A stretch of DNA of 64,000 nucleotides from Blastococcus sp. TML/M2B (GCF_016612865.1 NZ_JAENZZ010000002.1:1-64000), one strand, 5' to 3'; numbered from the stretch's first letter, positions 46,405 through 54,451 are shown. Numbers and translations are program-made. The notes: generated by a model not told the origin, from the letters alone.

Positions 46405-48800
46405 CAGAGGGGCGGGCGACCTTCCCGATCGAGCCGTGGTCGCTCACCGAGGTGGGGCTGGACCACGCGTCGCTGGGCGTGCACGAGTCGGTGTTCGCCC
46501 TGGCCAACGGGCACATCGGCATGCGCGGCTCGTTCGACGAGGGCGAGCCGGTCGTCGTCCCCGGCACCTACCTGAACGGCTTCTACGAGGAGCGGCCGCT
46601 GCCCTACGCCGAGGCCGGCTACGGCTACCCCGAGCAGGGCCAGACGGTCGTGAACGTCACCGACGGCAAGCTCATCCGGCTGCTGGTCAAGGACTCGCCG
46701 CTGGACCTCAACTACGGCCAGATCATCGAGCACCGCCGCACCCTCGACCTGCGTGCCGGCGTGCTGCGGCGGAGCACCGAGTGGCGCTCTCCGGGTGGCC
46801 GCACCGTGCGGGTCACCAGCACGCGGCTGGTGTCGCTGACCCGGCGGTCGATCGCCGCGATCGAGTACCAGGTGGAGGTCGTCGACGACCTCGGCGACCT
46901 GTACGTGGCGCTGCAGTCGGACCTGCTGGCCAACGAGCAGACGCACGGCGAGAGCGACGACCCGCGCGCGGCGGCGTCGCTGAGCCGGCCGCTGCAGCCG
47001 GAGTTCTCCGTGGGCCGCGGGCGCCGGGCGGTGCTCGTGCACCAGACGGCGCGCAGCCGGCTGCGCATGGCGGCCGGGATGGACCACGTCGTGGAGATCC
47101 CGGACAGCAGCACCGAGGACATCCTGGCCAACGGCGACCTCGCCCGGTACACCCTCGCCGCGCGCATCCCGCCCGGCGGCTCCCTGAAACTGGTCAAGTT
47201 CCTCGCCTACGGCTGGTCCTCGCGCCGCTCCGGGGCCGCGCTGCGCGACCAGGTCGAGGCGGCGCTGGCCACCGCCAAGCTGGCCGGGTTCGACCGGCTG
47301 ATGCGCGAGCAGCGCGACCTGCTCGACCAGCACTGGGACGAGGCCGACGTCGAGGTCGAGGGCGACGACGAGCTGCAGCAGGCCGTCCGCGTCGGGATGT
47401 TCCACGTCCTGCAGGCCGGCCTGCGGGGTGAGCGCCAGCCGATCCCGGCCAAGGGGCTCACCGGCCCCGGCTACGACGGGCACACCTTCTGGGACACCGA
47501 GACCTACGTCCTGCCGGTGCTGACCTACACCGCTCCGGAGGCGGCCCGGGACGCGTTGCGCTGGCGGCACTCGATCCTGGAGCTCGCCCGCGAGCGGGCG
47601 CGGGTGCTCGGGCTGCGCGGCGCGGTCTTCCCGTGGCGCACGATCCGCGGCGAGGAGACCTCGGGGTACTGGCCCGCGGGCACCGCCGCCTTCCACATCA
47701 ACGCCGACATCGCCGACGCCGTCGTCCGCTACTTCAACGCCACCGACGACGACGACTTCGACCGCGACTTCGGCGCCGAGCTGCTCATCGAGACGGCGCG
47801 GCTGTGGGCCTCGCTCGGGCACTTCGACACCGAGCACGGGTTCCGCATCGACGGGGTGACCGGCCCCGACGAGTACACGGCGGTCGTCGACAACAACGTG
47901 TTCACCAACCTGATGGCCCAGCGGAACCTGCGCGAGGCGGCGCGGGCGGTGGGCCGGCAGCCCGACGTCGCCGGCCGGCTCGGGGTGGACGACGACGAGG
48001 TCGAGGTGTGGCTGCGCGCCGCCGCGCTCATGGCGGTGCCCTACGACACCCAGCGCGGGGTGCACATGCAGTCCGACGCCTTCACCCACCACGAGGAGTG
48101 GGACTTCGAGCGCACGCCCGCCGACCGCTACCCGCTGCTGCTGCACTACCCCTACTTCGAGATCTACCGGAAGCAGGTGGTGAAGCAGGCCGACCTGGTG
48201 ATGGCGCTGCACCTGCGCGGGGACGCGTTCACCCTCGAGGAGAAGATCGCCGACTTCGCCTACTACGAGGCGCGGACGACGCGGGACTCCTCGCTGTCGG
48301 CCAGCCAGCAGGGCGTCGTCGCCGCCGAGACCGGGCACCTGGACCTGGCCTACGACTACTGGGCCGAGGCCGCGCTGACCGATCTGCAGAACCTGCACCA
48401 CAACTCCGGGCACGGGCTGCACATCGCCTCGCTGGCCGGCGGCTGGACGGTGGCCGTGGCCGGCTTCGGCGGGATGCGCGACCACGACGGGCACCTGACT
48501 TTCGCCCCGCGGCTGCCGAGCCGGCTCACCCGCTTGCGCTTCCGCGTGGTCTACCGAGGCCGGAAGCTGGTCGTCTCGGTGACGCCCACGAGGGCGACCT
48601 ACCGGCTGGTCGACGGCGACCCGCTGGAGATCCGGCACCACGGCCGGCAGGTGGTCGTCGACCACGCCGACCTGGCGCTGGACATCCCGCCGCCGCCGGC
48701 AGTGGAGCCGGTGACCCAGCCGAAGGGCTGCGAGCCGCGCCGGCGGACGCGCCCGGGCACGCCGCCGATCGAGCACCGCTCGGCCGGCGACCTCCACTGA
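46401..48800 (+). CDS. Glycoside hydrolase family 65 protein (Rv3401-like)
   Basis: GH65 includes trehalose, maltose and kojibiose phosphorylases and some hydrolases. The 799 residues have the N-terminal beta-sandwich (ESVFALANGHIGMRGSFDEGEP), then the (alpha/alpha)6 barrel with GYDGHTFWDTETYVLPVL. The general acid is in GFRIDGVTGPDEYTAVVDNN (Glu near residue 487). LEEKIADFAYYEARTTRDSS leads to SLSASQQGVVAAETGHLDLA. In known phosphorylases a Ser/His pair in this last region binds phosphate; here SQQ replaces the usual residues, so phosphorolysis is uncertain. The substrate is probably an alpha-linked glucose disaccharide. Confidence 0.9.
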   Translation: MTEGRATFPIEPWSLTEVGLDHASLGVHESVFALANGHIGMRGSFDEGEPVVVPGTYLNGFYEERPLPYAEAGYGYPEQGQTVVNVTDGKLIRLLVKDSPLDLNYGQIIEHRRTLDLRAGVLRRSTEWRSPGGRTVRVTSTRLVSLTRRSIAAIEYQVEVVDDLGDLYVALQSDLLANEQTHGESDDPRAAASLSRPLQPEFSVGRGRRAVLVHQTARSRLRMAAGMDHVVEIPDSSTEDILANGDLARYTLAARIPPGGSLKLVKFLAYGWSSRRSGAALRDQVEAALATAKLAGFDRLMREQRDLLDQHWDEADVEVEGDDELQQAVRVGMFHVLQAGLRGERQPIPAKGLTGPGYDGHTFWDTETYVLPVLTYTAPEAARDALRWRHSILELARERARVLGLRGAVFPWRTIRGEETSGYWPAGTAAFHINADIADAVVRYFNATDDDDFDRDFGAELLIETARLWASLGHFDTEHGFRIDGVTGPDEYTAVVDNNVFTNLMAQRNLREAARAVGRQPDVAGRLGVDDDEVEVWLRAAALMAVPYDTQRGVHMQSDAFTHHEEWDFERTPADRYPLLLHYPYFEIYRKQVVKQADLVMALHLRGDAFTLEEKIADFAYYEARTTRDSSLSASQQGVVAAETGHLDLAYDYWAEAALTDLQNLHHNSGHGLHIASLAGGWTVAVAGFGGMRDHDGHLTFAPRLPSRLTRLRFRVVYRGRKLVVSVTPTRATYRLVDGDPLEIRHHGRQVVVDHADLALDIPPPPAVEPVTQPKGCEPRRRTRPGTPPIEHRSAGDLH

Positions 48801-48804
48801 CGGC

Positions 48805-49527
48805 TCAGGCGAGCAGCCAGCTGCCCCCGAGCAGCAGCGCACCGACGTCGACGACCAGGAAGACCCCGACCCAGACCAGGCCGGGGATGCGGGTGAGCCG
48901 GGCCAGCTGATCGGCGTCGGAGTCCGGTGCCCGGCGACGCCGTCGCGCGGTCTGCAGCTCGAGGACGGCACGCGGTGCGGCCAGCAGCAGGAACCAGGTC
49001 GTCAGCGCGGCGAACGCGGCCTGGCCCTCCGGCGGCAGCCACCACGTCGCGGCCAGGACCATCCCCCCGCCCACCAGCACCGACCACAGGCCGTACCAGT
49101 TGCGGATCTGCACGAGCAGCAGCGCCAGGAGGGCCAGCAGCCCCCACAGCAGCGCCACCGCGTGCCCGGCGGCGAGCAGCGCGGCCGCGCCCAGCCCGAA
49201 CAGGGCCGGGCCGGTGTAACCGGCGGCGCAGGTCAGCACCATGCCGAGGCCGGTCGGCCGCCCGGAGGAGACCGTCAGGCCCGAGGTGTCGGAGTGCAGC
49301 CGGATACCGGCCAGCCGCCGGCCGACGGCGAGCGCCACCACACCGTGCGCGCCCTCGTGCGCGATCGTCACCGCGTGCCGGGTGAGCCGCCACAGCGGCG
49401 TCACCAGCACCAGGAGGGCGGCGACCCCCGCGAGCGCGAGCAGCACGCCGGGGGAGAGGTCCGGCGAGGGGGCGGTGACCCGGTCCCAGATCCGCCCCGC
49501 CGCCTCCACGCCAGGAGTCAACCGCAT
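48805..49527 (-). CDS. M50B-type membrane metallopeptidase
   Basis: The 240-residue protein has six or so hydrophobic segments. Its HExxH zinc site is HEGAH in AVTIAHEGAHGVVALAVGRR (about residues 57-61), followed by GIRLHSDTSGLT and GLGMVLTCAAGYTGPALFG. This fits the M50B (site-2 protease-like) family. A third zinc ligand is not obvious. The substrate is unknown; relatives may process or only bind membrane proteins. ATG 49527 is the plausible start. It is convergent with GH65, with 4 bases between stops. Confidence 0.82.
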   Translation of the reverse strand: MRLTPGVEAAGRIWDRVTAPSPDLSPGVLLALAGVAALLVLVTPLWRLTRHAVTIAHEGAHGVVALAVGRRLAGIRLHSDTSGLTVSSGRPTGLGMVLTCAAGYTGPALFGLGAAALLAAGHAVALLWGLLALLALLLVQIRNWYGLWSVLVGGGMVLAATWWLPPEGQAAFAALTTWFLLLAAPRAVLELQTARRRRRAPDSDADQLARLTRIPGLVWVGVFLVVDVGALLLGGSWLLA

Positions 49528-49565
49528 CCACCTGGGAACGGGGCGCGGTCGGGCAGACTGCGGGC

Positions 49566-49728
49566 GTGACCGTCGCGGAGCCCCTCCGGGCGGGGACCGG
49601 GGGCGGGATCAGCCCGGCGGGGCGAGCGCCTCGTCCTGGCCCACGGCGCGACCAGCGGGCCATGGGTGTCCGACAGTGTCAGGGCGGGCATCGCCTCCTG
49701 GCTGGCAGCAGCCGGGCGTCGCCGGTAG
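49566..49728 (+). CDS. Possible small protein, frameshifted
   Basis: CAGACT sits 6 bases before GTG 49566, matching the leaderless pattern. The first codons read VTVAEPLRAGTGGGISP. With one base removed in the CCGGCGGGG tract near 49617-49624, reading continues RGERLVLAHGATSGPWVSDS... to TAG 49728, about 54 residues. The downstream part looks protein-like. No family is recognised and it may be noise. Confidence 0.3.
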
Positions 49729-49731
49729 CGC

Positions 49732-49923
49732 TCAGTTGCCGGGCTTGACCGTCTTGCCCCGCTCGCGCTCGGTGTCGTCGGCCTCGTAGGCGCCCGGGAC
49801 GGCTGCGGTGTCGCCGTCGTCCGTACCGGGGGTGACCGGCTTGCGGATCAGGTCGTGCTGCCCGTGCGTGGGGGAGCCACCCGGCTCGGGGCGCTCGTCG
49901 GTGTCGGGGCGGTGCTCGGTCAC
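49732..49923 (-). CDS. Small charged protein, unknown
   Basis: GTG 49923 follows GGAGG at 5 bases, which decides the start. The 63-residue product is disordered, rich in Asp, Glu, Pro, Thr and Arg, and ends ERGKTVKPGN. No cysteines or hydrophobic segments are seen. It lies 50 bases after the VOC gene on the same strand and may be co-transcribed. Confidence 0.5.
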   Translation of the reverse strand: MTEHRPDTDERPEPGGSPTHGQHDLIRKPVTPGTDDGDTAAVPGAYEADDTERERGKTVKPGN

Positions 49924-49973
49924 GGGACCTCCTGGCGTCGTCGTCCCGGAGCCGCTACCCGGCGGGCCGGAGG

Positions 49974-50336
49974 TCAAAGCTGCTGCGTGAGGTTCAGCGC
50001 GTTGCCGTCGGGGTCCCGCACGTGGGCCACCCGCTGTCCCCAGGACATGTCGGTCGCCCCGGAGCCGGCGTCGCCGCCGAGGCCCGCGACACGGGCCAGC
50101 GCGGCCTCGACGTCGGGTACCTCGATGCTGAGCAGGATCCGCCCGGGCGCGCCGGGGGAGACGTCGGAGTCCGCGGACAGCCCCAGCGGGGAGTCGCCGA
50201 CGCGCAGCCCGAGGTAGAACAGCGGCCCGTCGTCGGGGTACCGCTCGAGCACCTCGGCGTCGAACAGCCGGGTGTAGAAGCGCTCCAACCGGGCGATGTC
50301 GGCGGTGACCAGGATCGGCCGCACGGTCTCGAGCAC
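49974..50336 (-). CDS. VOC (glyoxalase-like) family protein
   Basis: The 120-residue single VOC unit reads MLETVRPILVTADIARLERFYTRLF... and ends VAHVRDPDGNALNLTQQL, the typical closing strand. LLSIEVPDVEAALARVAGLG is the second beta-alpha-beta module. Metal ligands (His/Glu) are not all clear: the first-strand His is replaced, so it may bind a ligand without catalysis. GTG 50336 follows GGAGG. Relatives include glyoxalases and antibiotic-binding proteins. Confidence 0.85.
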   Translation of the reverse strand: MLETVRPILVTADIARLERFYTRLFDAEVLERYPDDGPLFYLGLRVGDSPLGLSADSDVSPGAPGRILLSIEVPDVEAALARVAGLGGDAGSGATDMSWGQRVAHVRDPDGNALNLTQQL

Positions 50337-50418
50337 GGGACCTCCAGGGGATCGCGGGTGTCTCCATCAGGGACGGTGGCGGCGCGGGGAACTCATCGGC
50401 GCTCGGAGGGGCCGGCAT

Positions 50419-50433
50419 CCGTCACTGTGACGG
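50419..50433 (-). terminator. Palindrome over the stop of the hypothetical gene
   Basis: CCGTCAC-T-GTGACGG has 7-base arms around one base. It overlaps the stop codon at 50422-50424. It may act as a hairpin or operator for the VOC gene 85 bases downstream. Confidence 0.35.
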
Positions 50434-51030
50434 AATGTCGCCCGACGCGGGGACGAGCAGCCAGCGGGCGAAGACGGCATCCCCGTCGAGCGGGGTCATC
50501 CACCGCACCCAGATCCGGTAGCCGTGAGCGGTCGCGCGCAGCAGTGGACCACCAGCGTCGTCCTGGCGCTCGTCGTAGTCGTCCGACTCGGGGAGCGGGC
50601 GGGGTGCCTCCGGACGCAGGGGAGCGGCGTCCGGGCCGGCGCCGTCCAGCGCGGCGCTGATGAAGGCGAGGCGGCCGCTCGGCACCGGAACGTGGTCGCC
50701 CGGGTCGCCGTCGTCCTCGGGGTGGGCCAGTGCGGCCGTCAGGGCCGCCGGGTAGTCGTCGGCCGACACCTGGAGGACGGCGACGGCGTCGTCGTCGGCC
50801 CGGAACACCTCGAGCCAGCCCTCGTCGCCGACCTCCGCGTCGGTCAGCACGAGAGCGGCCCGCCCGGAGCCGACCGCGATGCTGGTCAGCTCATAGTCGA
50901 GATCGGGGACGAGCCGCTCGTAGTCGCCGTCGGCCTGCCCGGACCAGCCGGGCAGCAGATCGCCGTCGAGGGCGAGGAACGGTTCGCCGTTGCTCCAGCA
51001 GCGGCCGACGTGGGTCCAGGAGCGCGGCAT
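50422..51030 (-). CDS. Hypothetical protein, weakly Imm21-like
   Basis: The 202-residue acidic protein from ATG 51030 reads MPRSWTHVGRCWSNGEPFLALDGDLLPGWSG, then DYERLVPDLDYELTSIAVGSGRAALVLTDAEVGDEGWLEVF. The last part recalls the immunity family Imm21 (Trp-Gly, DY pair, LVL). The C-terminal part has RIWVRWMTPLDGDAVFARWLLVP. No toxin gene lies nearby, so an immunity role is unsupported. Soluble, no membrane segment. Upstream in-frame starts exist, so the N-terminus is uncertain. Confidence 0.55.
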   Translation of the reverse strand: MPRSWTHVGRCWSNGEPFLALDGDLLPGWSGQADGDYERLVPDLDYELTSIAVGSGRAALVLTDAEVGDEGWLEVFRADDDAVAVLQVSADDYPAALTAALAHPEDDGDPGDHVPVPSGRLAFISAALDGAGPDAAPLRPEAPRPLPESDDYDERQDDAGGPLLRATAHGYRIWVRWMTPLDGDAVFARWLLVPASGDIPSQ

Positions 51031-51528
51031 GCGGTCATCGTCGCCCACCGGGGCGTGGAGTGCCCAGGGGGCTGCCCGACCCATGTGAGTTGACATAATG
51101 TGCATTATCGGCGCACGGGATGGGCGGGGCGAGAGGGGCTGGATGCGCCGGATGACCTGGCCCGGATGCACACCTGTTCTTTCGTCCCGCCGGAGCCACC
51201 GCGCAGCCGCGACAGCCGCTGCGTGCGTCGGCTCCCGCGGCTGCGCAATGGCTCTCGCCGGCGTCGGCGTCGACACGCCTGCCGGCGCCCGACGGCGCGG
51301 GTTCATCAGCGCGACGAGCCCCGATCCTGTGGCCGACTCCCCTGCGAGTTGATCTTGTGCAACGTGATCATGAAAGTCGATCATGGGTCGCTCATCCGCT
51401 CCAGGCGCCCCGTCGGGCACGGCTCCCCTGAGCAGCCAGACCGCCCGCATTGCGTAACAGTGACGAAAGCAGGCCGTTCCGGACGGCTTCGACGGGCGCT
51501 CCGCACCAGGTGTTCGTAGGGTCGGGAC
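51031..51528. other. Intergenic region with two AT-rich islands
   Basis: No convincing gene is seen. Two AT-rich islands break the GC-rich background: 51088-51109 (GAGTTGACATAATGTGCATT then ATC), containing the inverted repeat ATAATG-TG-CATTAT at 51095-51108; and 51347-51386, starting GAGTTGATCTTGTGCAAC and containing GATCATG twice (51366-51372 and 51379-51385). Both begin GAGTTGA. They may be regulatory sites, a small RNA or copies of a dispersed repeat. Confidence 0.4.
51517..51522 (+). promoter_or_regulatory. -10 element of lipoprotein gene (leaderless)
   Basis: TAGGGT lies 6 bases before ATG 51529. Confidence 0.4.
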
Positions 51529-51756
51529 ATGCAGATCCGACGACCGCTCGCCGCTCTCCTGGCCGCTCTGGCGATCTTCGGTGGTGGGGCCACGATGACC
51601 GCGTGCTCGGCCTCCGGAACGGATCAGAACGACGGGACGACCGACGACGACAGCAACAACCGCGACGGCAGCGATCCGGGCAGCGACGACCAGGGCAACC
51701 TGCCGAACAACTCGGACCCCGAGGACGGGGACGACGACACGACCGACCCCGACTGA
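51529..51756 (+). CDS. Small acidic lipoprotein
   Basis: The 75-residue product has a short lipoprotein signal peptide: MQIRRPLAALLAALAIFGGG with basic n-region and hydrophobic core, then the lipobox MTAC (Cys near residue 26). The mature part is almost only Asp, Asn, Gly, Ser and Thr (GTTDDDSNNRDGSDPGSDDQ). Such a tail could bind calcium or act as a spacer at the cell surface. Atypical low-complexity protein with no family recognised. Confidence 0.7.
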   Translation: MQIRRPLAALLAALAIFGGGATMTACSASGTDQNDGTTDDDSNNRDGSDPGSDDQGNLPNNSDPEDGDDDTTDPD

Positions 51757-51805
51757 CCACCCCGTACCGCCGGGCGCTCGACGGACCGCGTCAGGTGCCC
51801 GGCGG

Positions 51806-52207
51806 TCAGCTGCGCTCGGTGACCCAGAGCCGGTCCAGCCGGCCGGTCGAGTGCACGAGGTCGGCGAGCGAGCGCTCGAGCTCGGCCTTCGTCGGCTTCT
51901 CCGCCAGCAGCGTCTGGACGTCCTCGAGGGCGCAGCGCAGCTGGTACAGCCGGTCCTGCAGCCCGTCGAGCTCGCTCCGCGACACCAGGACGACGTCGGC
52001 CGGGAGCCCGGCCTTCGCGGCGGCGGAGCGCTGCTCGTAGGCCCGCTGCCGGCACGCCTGACCGCAGTAGAGCCGCGGGCGCCCCACCGACCCCTGCTCG
52101 GGCAGCACCCGGCGGCACCAGCCGCACCGGCGCGCCTCGTCGCTCCCCCGGTTGGGCGCGGGGGAGATCGGGGGGTGCGTCACCGTGCCGGTCGCGTGCT
52201 GTGCCAC
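51806..52207 (-). CDS. Zinc-finger-like protein with C-terminal coiled coil
   Basis: The 133-residue protein has RRCGWCRRVLPEQGSVGRPRLYCGQACRQRAYEQR (about residues 28-62). The C-x2-C plus C-x3-C pattern is followed by a basic helix, a small zinc module common in actinobacteria and often near DNA-binding proteins. The C-terminal half (LDGLQDRLYQLRCALEDVQTLLAEKPTKAELERSL) is a coiled coil. GTG 52207 is chosen because TACCGT (minus strand 52221-52216) lies 8 bases before it; GTG 52183 is an alternative. Function unknown. Confidence 0.65.
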   Translation of the reverse strand: MAQHATGTVTHPPISPAPNRGSDEARRCGWCRRVLPEQGSVGRPRLYCGQACRQRAYEQRSAAAKAGLPADVVLVSRSELDGLQDRLYQLRCALEDVQTLLAEKPTKAELERSLADLVHSTGRLDRLWVTERS

Positions 52208-52215
52208 GTGTCGGC

Positions 52216-52221
52216 ACGGTA
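52216..52221 (-). promoter_or_regulatory. -10 element of zinc-finger-like gene (leaderless)
   Basis: TACCGT on the minus strand lies 8 bases before GTG 52207, in the gap shared with the divergent GDPD gene. Confidence 0.35.
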
Positions 52222-52359
52222 GACGCCGCGGCCGGCGGGAACCGGTGAACACGCCAGGGACACCCCGATCGGCCCGACGACGGCGCTGACCAGCGCTCCT
52301 GCGCAGGTCGGCGGACACGCGGCGGAAGGGTGGCGGGAGCGGGGTGCGCCCGGGCTGAC

Positions 52360-52365
52360 TAGCGT
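52360..52365 (+). promoter_or_regulatory. -10 element of GDPD-tdk operon (leaderless)
   Basis: TAGCGT lies 6 bases before GTG 52372. Confidence 0.4.
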
Positions 52366-52371
52366 GTCGCT

Positions 52372-53148
52372 GTGCTCCCCGCGCGGTTCGCCTACCTCGA
52401 CGCGCCGACCCCTCTCGCCATGGCCCACCGCGGCGGTGCCATCGAGCACCTCGAGAACACGCTGCCGGCCTTCCAGGCCTGCGTGGACCTCGGCTACAGG
52501 TACCTCGAGACCGACGTCCAGATCACCGCGGACGGCACGCTGGTCGCCTTCCACGACGCCACGCTCGAGCGGGTCACCGACCGGACCGGCCGGGTGGACG
52601 CGCTGCCCTGGTCGGAGCTCGCGGACGCCCGCATCGGTGGTCGGGAGCCGATCATGCGGCTCGAGGACCTCCTGGGCGCCTGGCCGGACGTCAAGTTCAA
52701 CCTCGACATCAAGGCCGCCGGCGTCCTCGCGCCGCTCGTGCGGCTGGTGCACAAGATGGGCGTCGCCGACCGCATCTGCCTGGGGTCGTTCTCCGACGCT
52801 CGCATCGCCGCAGCGCGGCGGCTGTTCGGACCCGCGGTCTGCACGTCGCTGGGCCCGCGCGGCGTGGCCGCGCTGCGGTTGTCCTCCTACTCCCCCCGGG
52901 CCGCCGGGCTCGTGCGCATCCAGGCCGGTTGCGCCCAGGTGCCGCTGCAGCTGGGCGGCCGCGCGCTGGTCGACGAGCGCTTCCTGGCCGCCGCGCACGC
53001 CCGCGGCCTGCAGGTGCACGTGTGGACGGTCGACGACCCCGACGAGGCGCGGGCGATGCTCGACCTGGGCGTGGACGGGATCATGACCGACCGGCCCGCG
53101 ATGCTGCGCGAGGTCCTGGAGGAGCGCGGTCAGTGGGTCTCCCCGTGA
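52372..53148 (+). CDS. Glycerophosphodiester phosphodiesterase
   Basis: It hydrolyses glycerophosphodiesters to glycerol 3-phosphate and an alcohol. The 258-residue TIM barrel shows the catalytic set: AMAHRGGAIEHLENTLPAF (His-Arg and Glu-Asn), YLETDVQITADGTLVAFHDATLERVTD (Glu-x-Asp and the second His) and FNLDIKAAG. VHVWTVDDPDEARAMLDLGVDGIMTDRPAML closes the barrel. No signal peptide, so cytoplasmic (UgpQ-like). GTG 52372 is set by the -10. The stop overlaps the thymidine kinase start by 4 bases. Confidence 0.92.
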   Translation: MLPARFAYLDAPTPLAMAHRGGAIEHLENTLPAFQACVDLGYRYLETDVQITADGTLVAFHDATLERVTDRTGRVDALPWSELADARIGGREPIMRLEDLLGAWPDVKFNLDIKAAGVLAPLVRLVHKMGVADRICLGSFSDARIAAARRLFGPAVCTSLGPRGVAALRLSSYSPRAAGLVRIQAGCAQVPLQLGGRALVDERFLAAAHARGLQVHVWTVDDPDEARAMLDLGVDGIMTDRPAMLREVLEERGQWVSP

Positions 53149-53849
53149 CCTCCGCGCCGTCCGCCGTCCCGGCGTCCGGTGACCGCCGCAGGCATCCGGC
53201 GCCGGCGCACCTGCGCTTCTTCCACGGCCCGATGGACTGCGGCAAGTCGACCCTGGCGCTCCAGGTCGACCACAACCAGAGCCGTCAGGGCCGGCACGGC
53301 CTGCTGGTGACCCAGGGTGACCGTTCGGCGGCGCCGCAGATCAGCTCGCGGGTGGGCCTGTGCCGCCCGGCGATCGAGATCGACGCGGCGACCGACCTGC
53401 GCCTGCTGGTCCGGGACCGGTGGGCGGCCGGCGACCGGGTCGACTACCTCATCGTCGACGAGGCCCAGTTCCTCACCCACGAGCAGGTGGACCAGCTGGC
53501 CGAACTGGTCGACCGGTTCCACGTCGACGTCTACGCGTTCGGCCTGACCACCGACTTCCGCACCCGGCTGTTCGCGGGCACCCAGCGGCTGCTCGAGGTC
53601 GCGGACGACGTCCAGCGGGTCCAGGTCGAGGTGCTGTGCTGGTGCGGCCTGCCCGGGCTGCTCAACGCCCGCGTCGTGGACGGGGTCATGGTGCGGGCCG
53701 GCGAGACCGTCGTCGTGGCCGACACCGCACCCGCGGAACTGCCCGGGGAGGAGCCGGCCGTCCGCTACCAGGTGCTCTGCCGGCGGCACCACGTGCTGGG
53801 CCAGCTGGGGCCCACGGCAGCCGGCCCGGGGCAGCTCGCGCTCCCCTGA
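53145..53849 (+). CDS. tdk: Thymidine kinase
   Basis: This type II thymidine kinase salvages thymidine to dTMP. The 234 residues show the P-loop FFHGPMDCGKSTLAL (about residues 26-40), DYLIVDEAQFLTHEQVDQL with the catalytic Glu nearby, and AFGLTTDFRTRLFAGTQRLLE. Four zinc ligands are spread as CWCG and a final C-x-x-HH (LCRRHH) region, where the usual last Cys is His-rich. GTG 53145 overlaps the GDPD stop. Pairing with GDPD is odd metabolically but suggests co-expression. Confidence 0.9.
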   Translation: MTSAPSAVPASGDRRRHPAPAHLRFFHGPMDCGKSTLALQVDHNQSRQGRHGLLVTQGDRSAAPQISSRVGLCRPAIEIDAATDLRLLVRDRWAAGDRVDYLIVDEAQFLTHEQVDQLAELVDRFHVDVYAFGLTTDFRTRLFAGTQRLLEVADDVQRVQVEVLCWCGLPGLLNARVVDGVMVRAGETVVVADTAPAELPGEEPAVRYQVLCRRHHVLGQLGPTAAGPGQLALP

Positions 53850-53925
53850 GCGACCTGCTCACCCGCCCGAGGGGTGGCGGGGGCCCCGGACCTCCCCCCA
53901 TGCGATGATGAGCAACTGATTCCGC

Positions 53926-53951
53926 GGAATCTCTTCGCCAATTCTGTCGTT
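53926..53951 (+). promoter_or_regulatory. SigR/SigH-type (redox stress) promoter of rbpA
   Basis: GGAAT (53926-53930) is followed after exactly 18 bases by GTT (53949-53951), the consensus of Streptomyces SigR and the related mycobacterial SigH. Streptomyces rbpA is a known SigR target. The -35 half lies in a perfect palindrome GATTCCGCGGAATC (53918-53931). Transcription would start about 80 bases before the rbpA ATG. Confidence 0.75.
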
Positions 53952-54040
53952 CATCTCTGTGACTCCCCGGCTCGTGGGTATGGCCCGCGGACCGGAGTTC
54001 GAGTCCTGAACCGACACCACGTACGAGAGGACGGTGTGCA

Positions 54041-54385
54041 ATGGGCGAGCGTTCCCTGCGCGGCAGCCGACTGGGCAGCGTCAGCTACGAGACCGAACGG
54101 AACACTGCGCCCATCGAGCGCCAGTACGCCGAGTACAAGTGCCCGTCAGGCCACCTGTTCACGGTGCCGTTCGCCGACGACGCCGAGCTTCCCGACACGT
54201 GGGAGTGCAAGTTCGACGGCGCTGCCGCCAAGCTGGTCGGCGGCTCCGAGCCGGCACCCAAGAAGGTCAAGCCCCCGCGCACCCACTGGGACATGCTGCT
54301 CGAGCGCCGCTCCGTCGAGGACCTCGAGGAGGTCCTGGCCGAGCGCCTCGAGGTGCTGCGCGGCCGGCGGACCCGCGCCAGCTGA
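54041..54385 (+). CDS. rbpA: RNA polymerase-binding protein RbpA
   Basis: RbpA binds the primary sigma factor and RNA polymerase and stabilises the open complex; it is found only in actinobacteria. The 114 residues begin GERSLRGSRLGSVSYETERNT. The core domain contains YKCPSGHLFTVPFADDAELPDTWEC with two of the expected Cys and one His. The C-terminal sigma-interaction helix THWDMLLERRSVEDLEEVLAERLEVLR is intact. ATG 54041 follows GAGAGGA. A strong terminator follows, so it is a single-gene unit. Confidence 0.96.
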   Translation: MGERSLRGSRLGSVSYETERNTAPIERQYAEYKCPSGHLFTVPFADDAELPDTWECKFDGAAAKLVGGSEPAPKKVKPPRTHWDMLLERRSVEDLEEVLAERLEVLRGRRTRAS

Positions 54386-54405
54386 CAGCTGAGCACGAAC
54401 GACGG

Positions 54406-54439
54406 AACGGCCCCGGTGGGATCTCCCACCGGGGCCGTT
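54406..54439. terminator. Strong hairpin terminator between rbpA and fxsA
   Basis: AACGGCCCCGGTGGGA (54406-54421) pairs perfectly with TCCCACCGGGGCCGTT (54424-54439), a 16-base-pair stem. It lies between convergent genes and should stop both. Confidence 0.85.
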
Positions 54440-54451
54440 CTGCGTCCGGGG

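Noticed and set aside
50422..51030. Toxin-immunity module
   Set aside because: The Imm21 resemblance is weak and there is no polymorphic toxin or secretion gene nearby.
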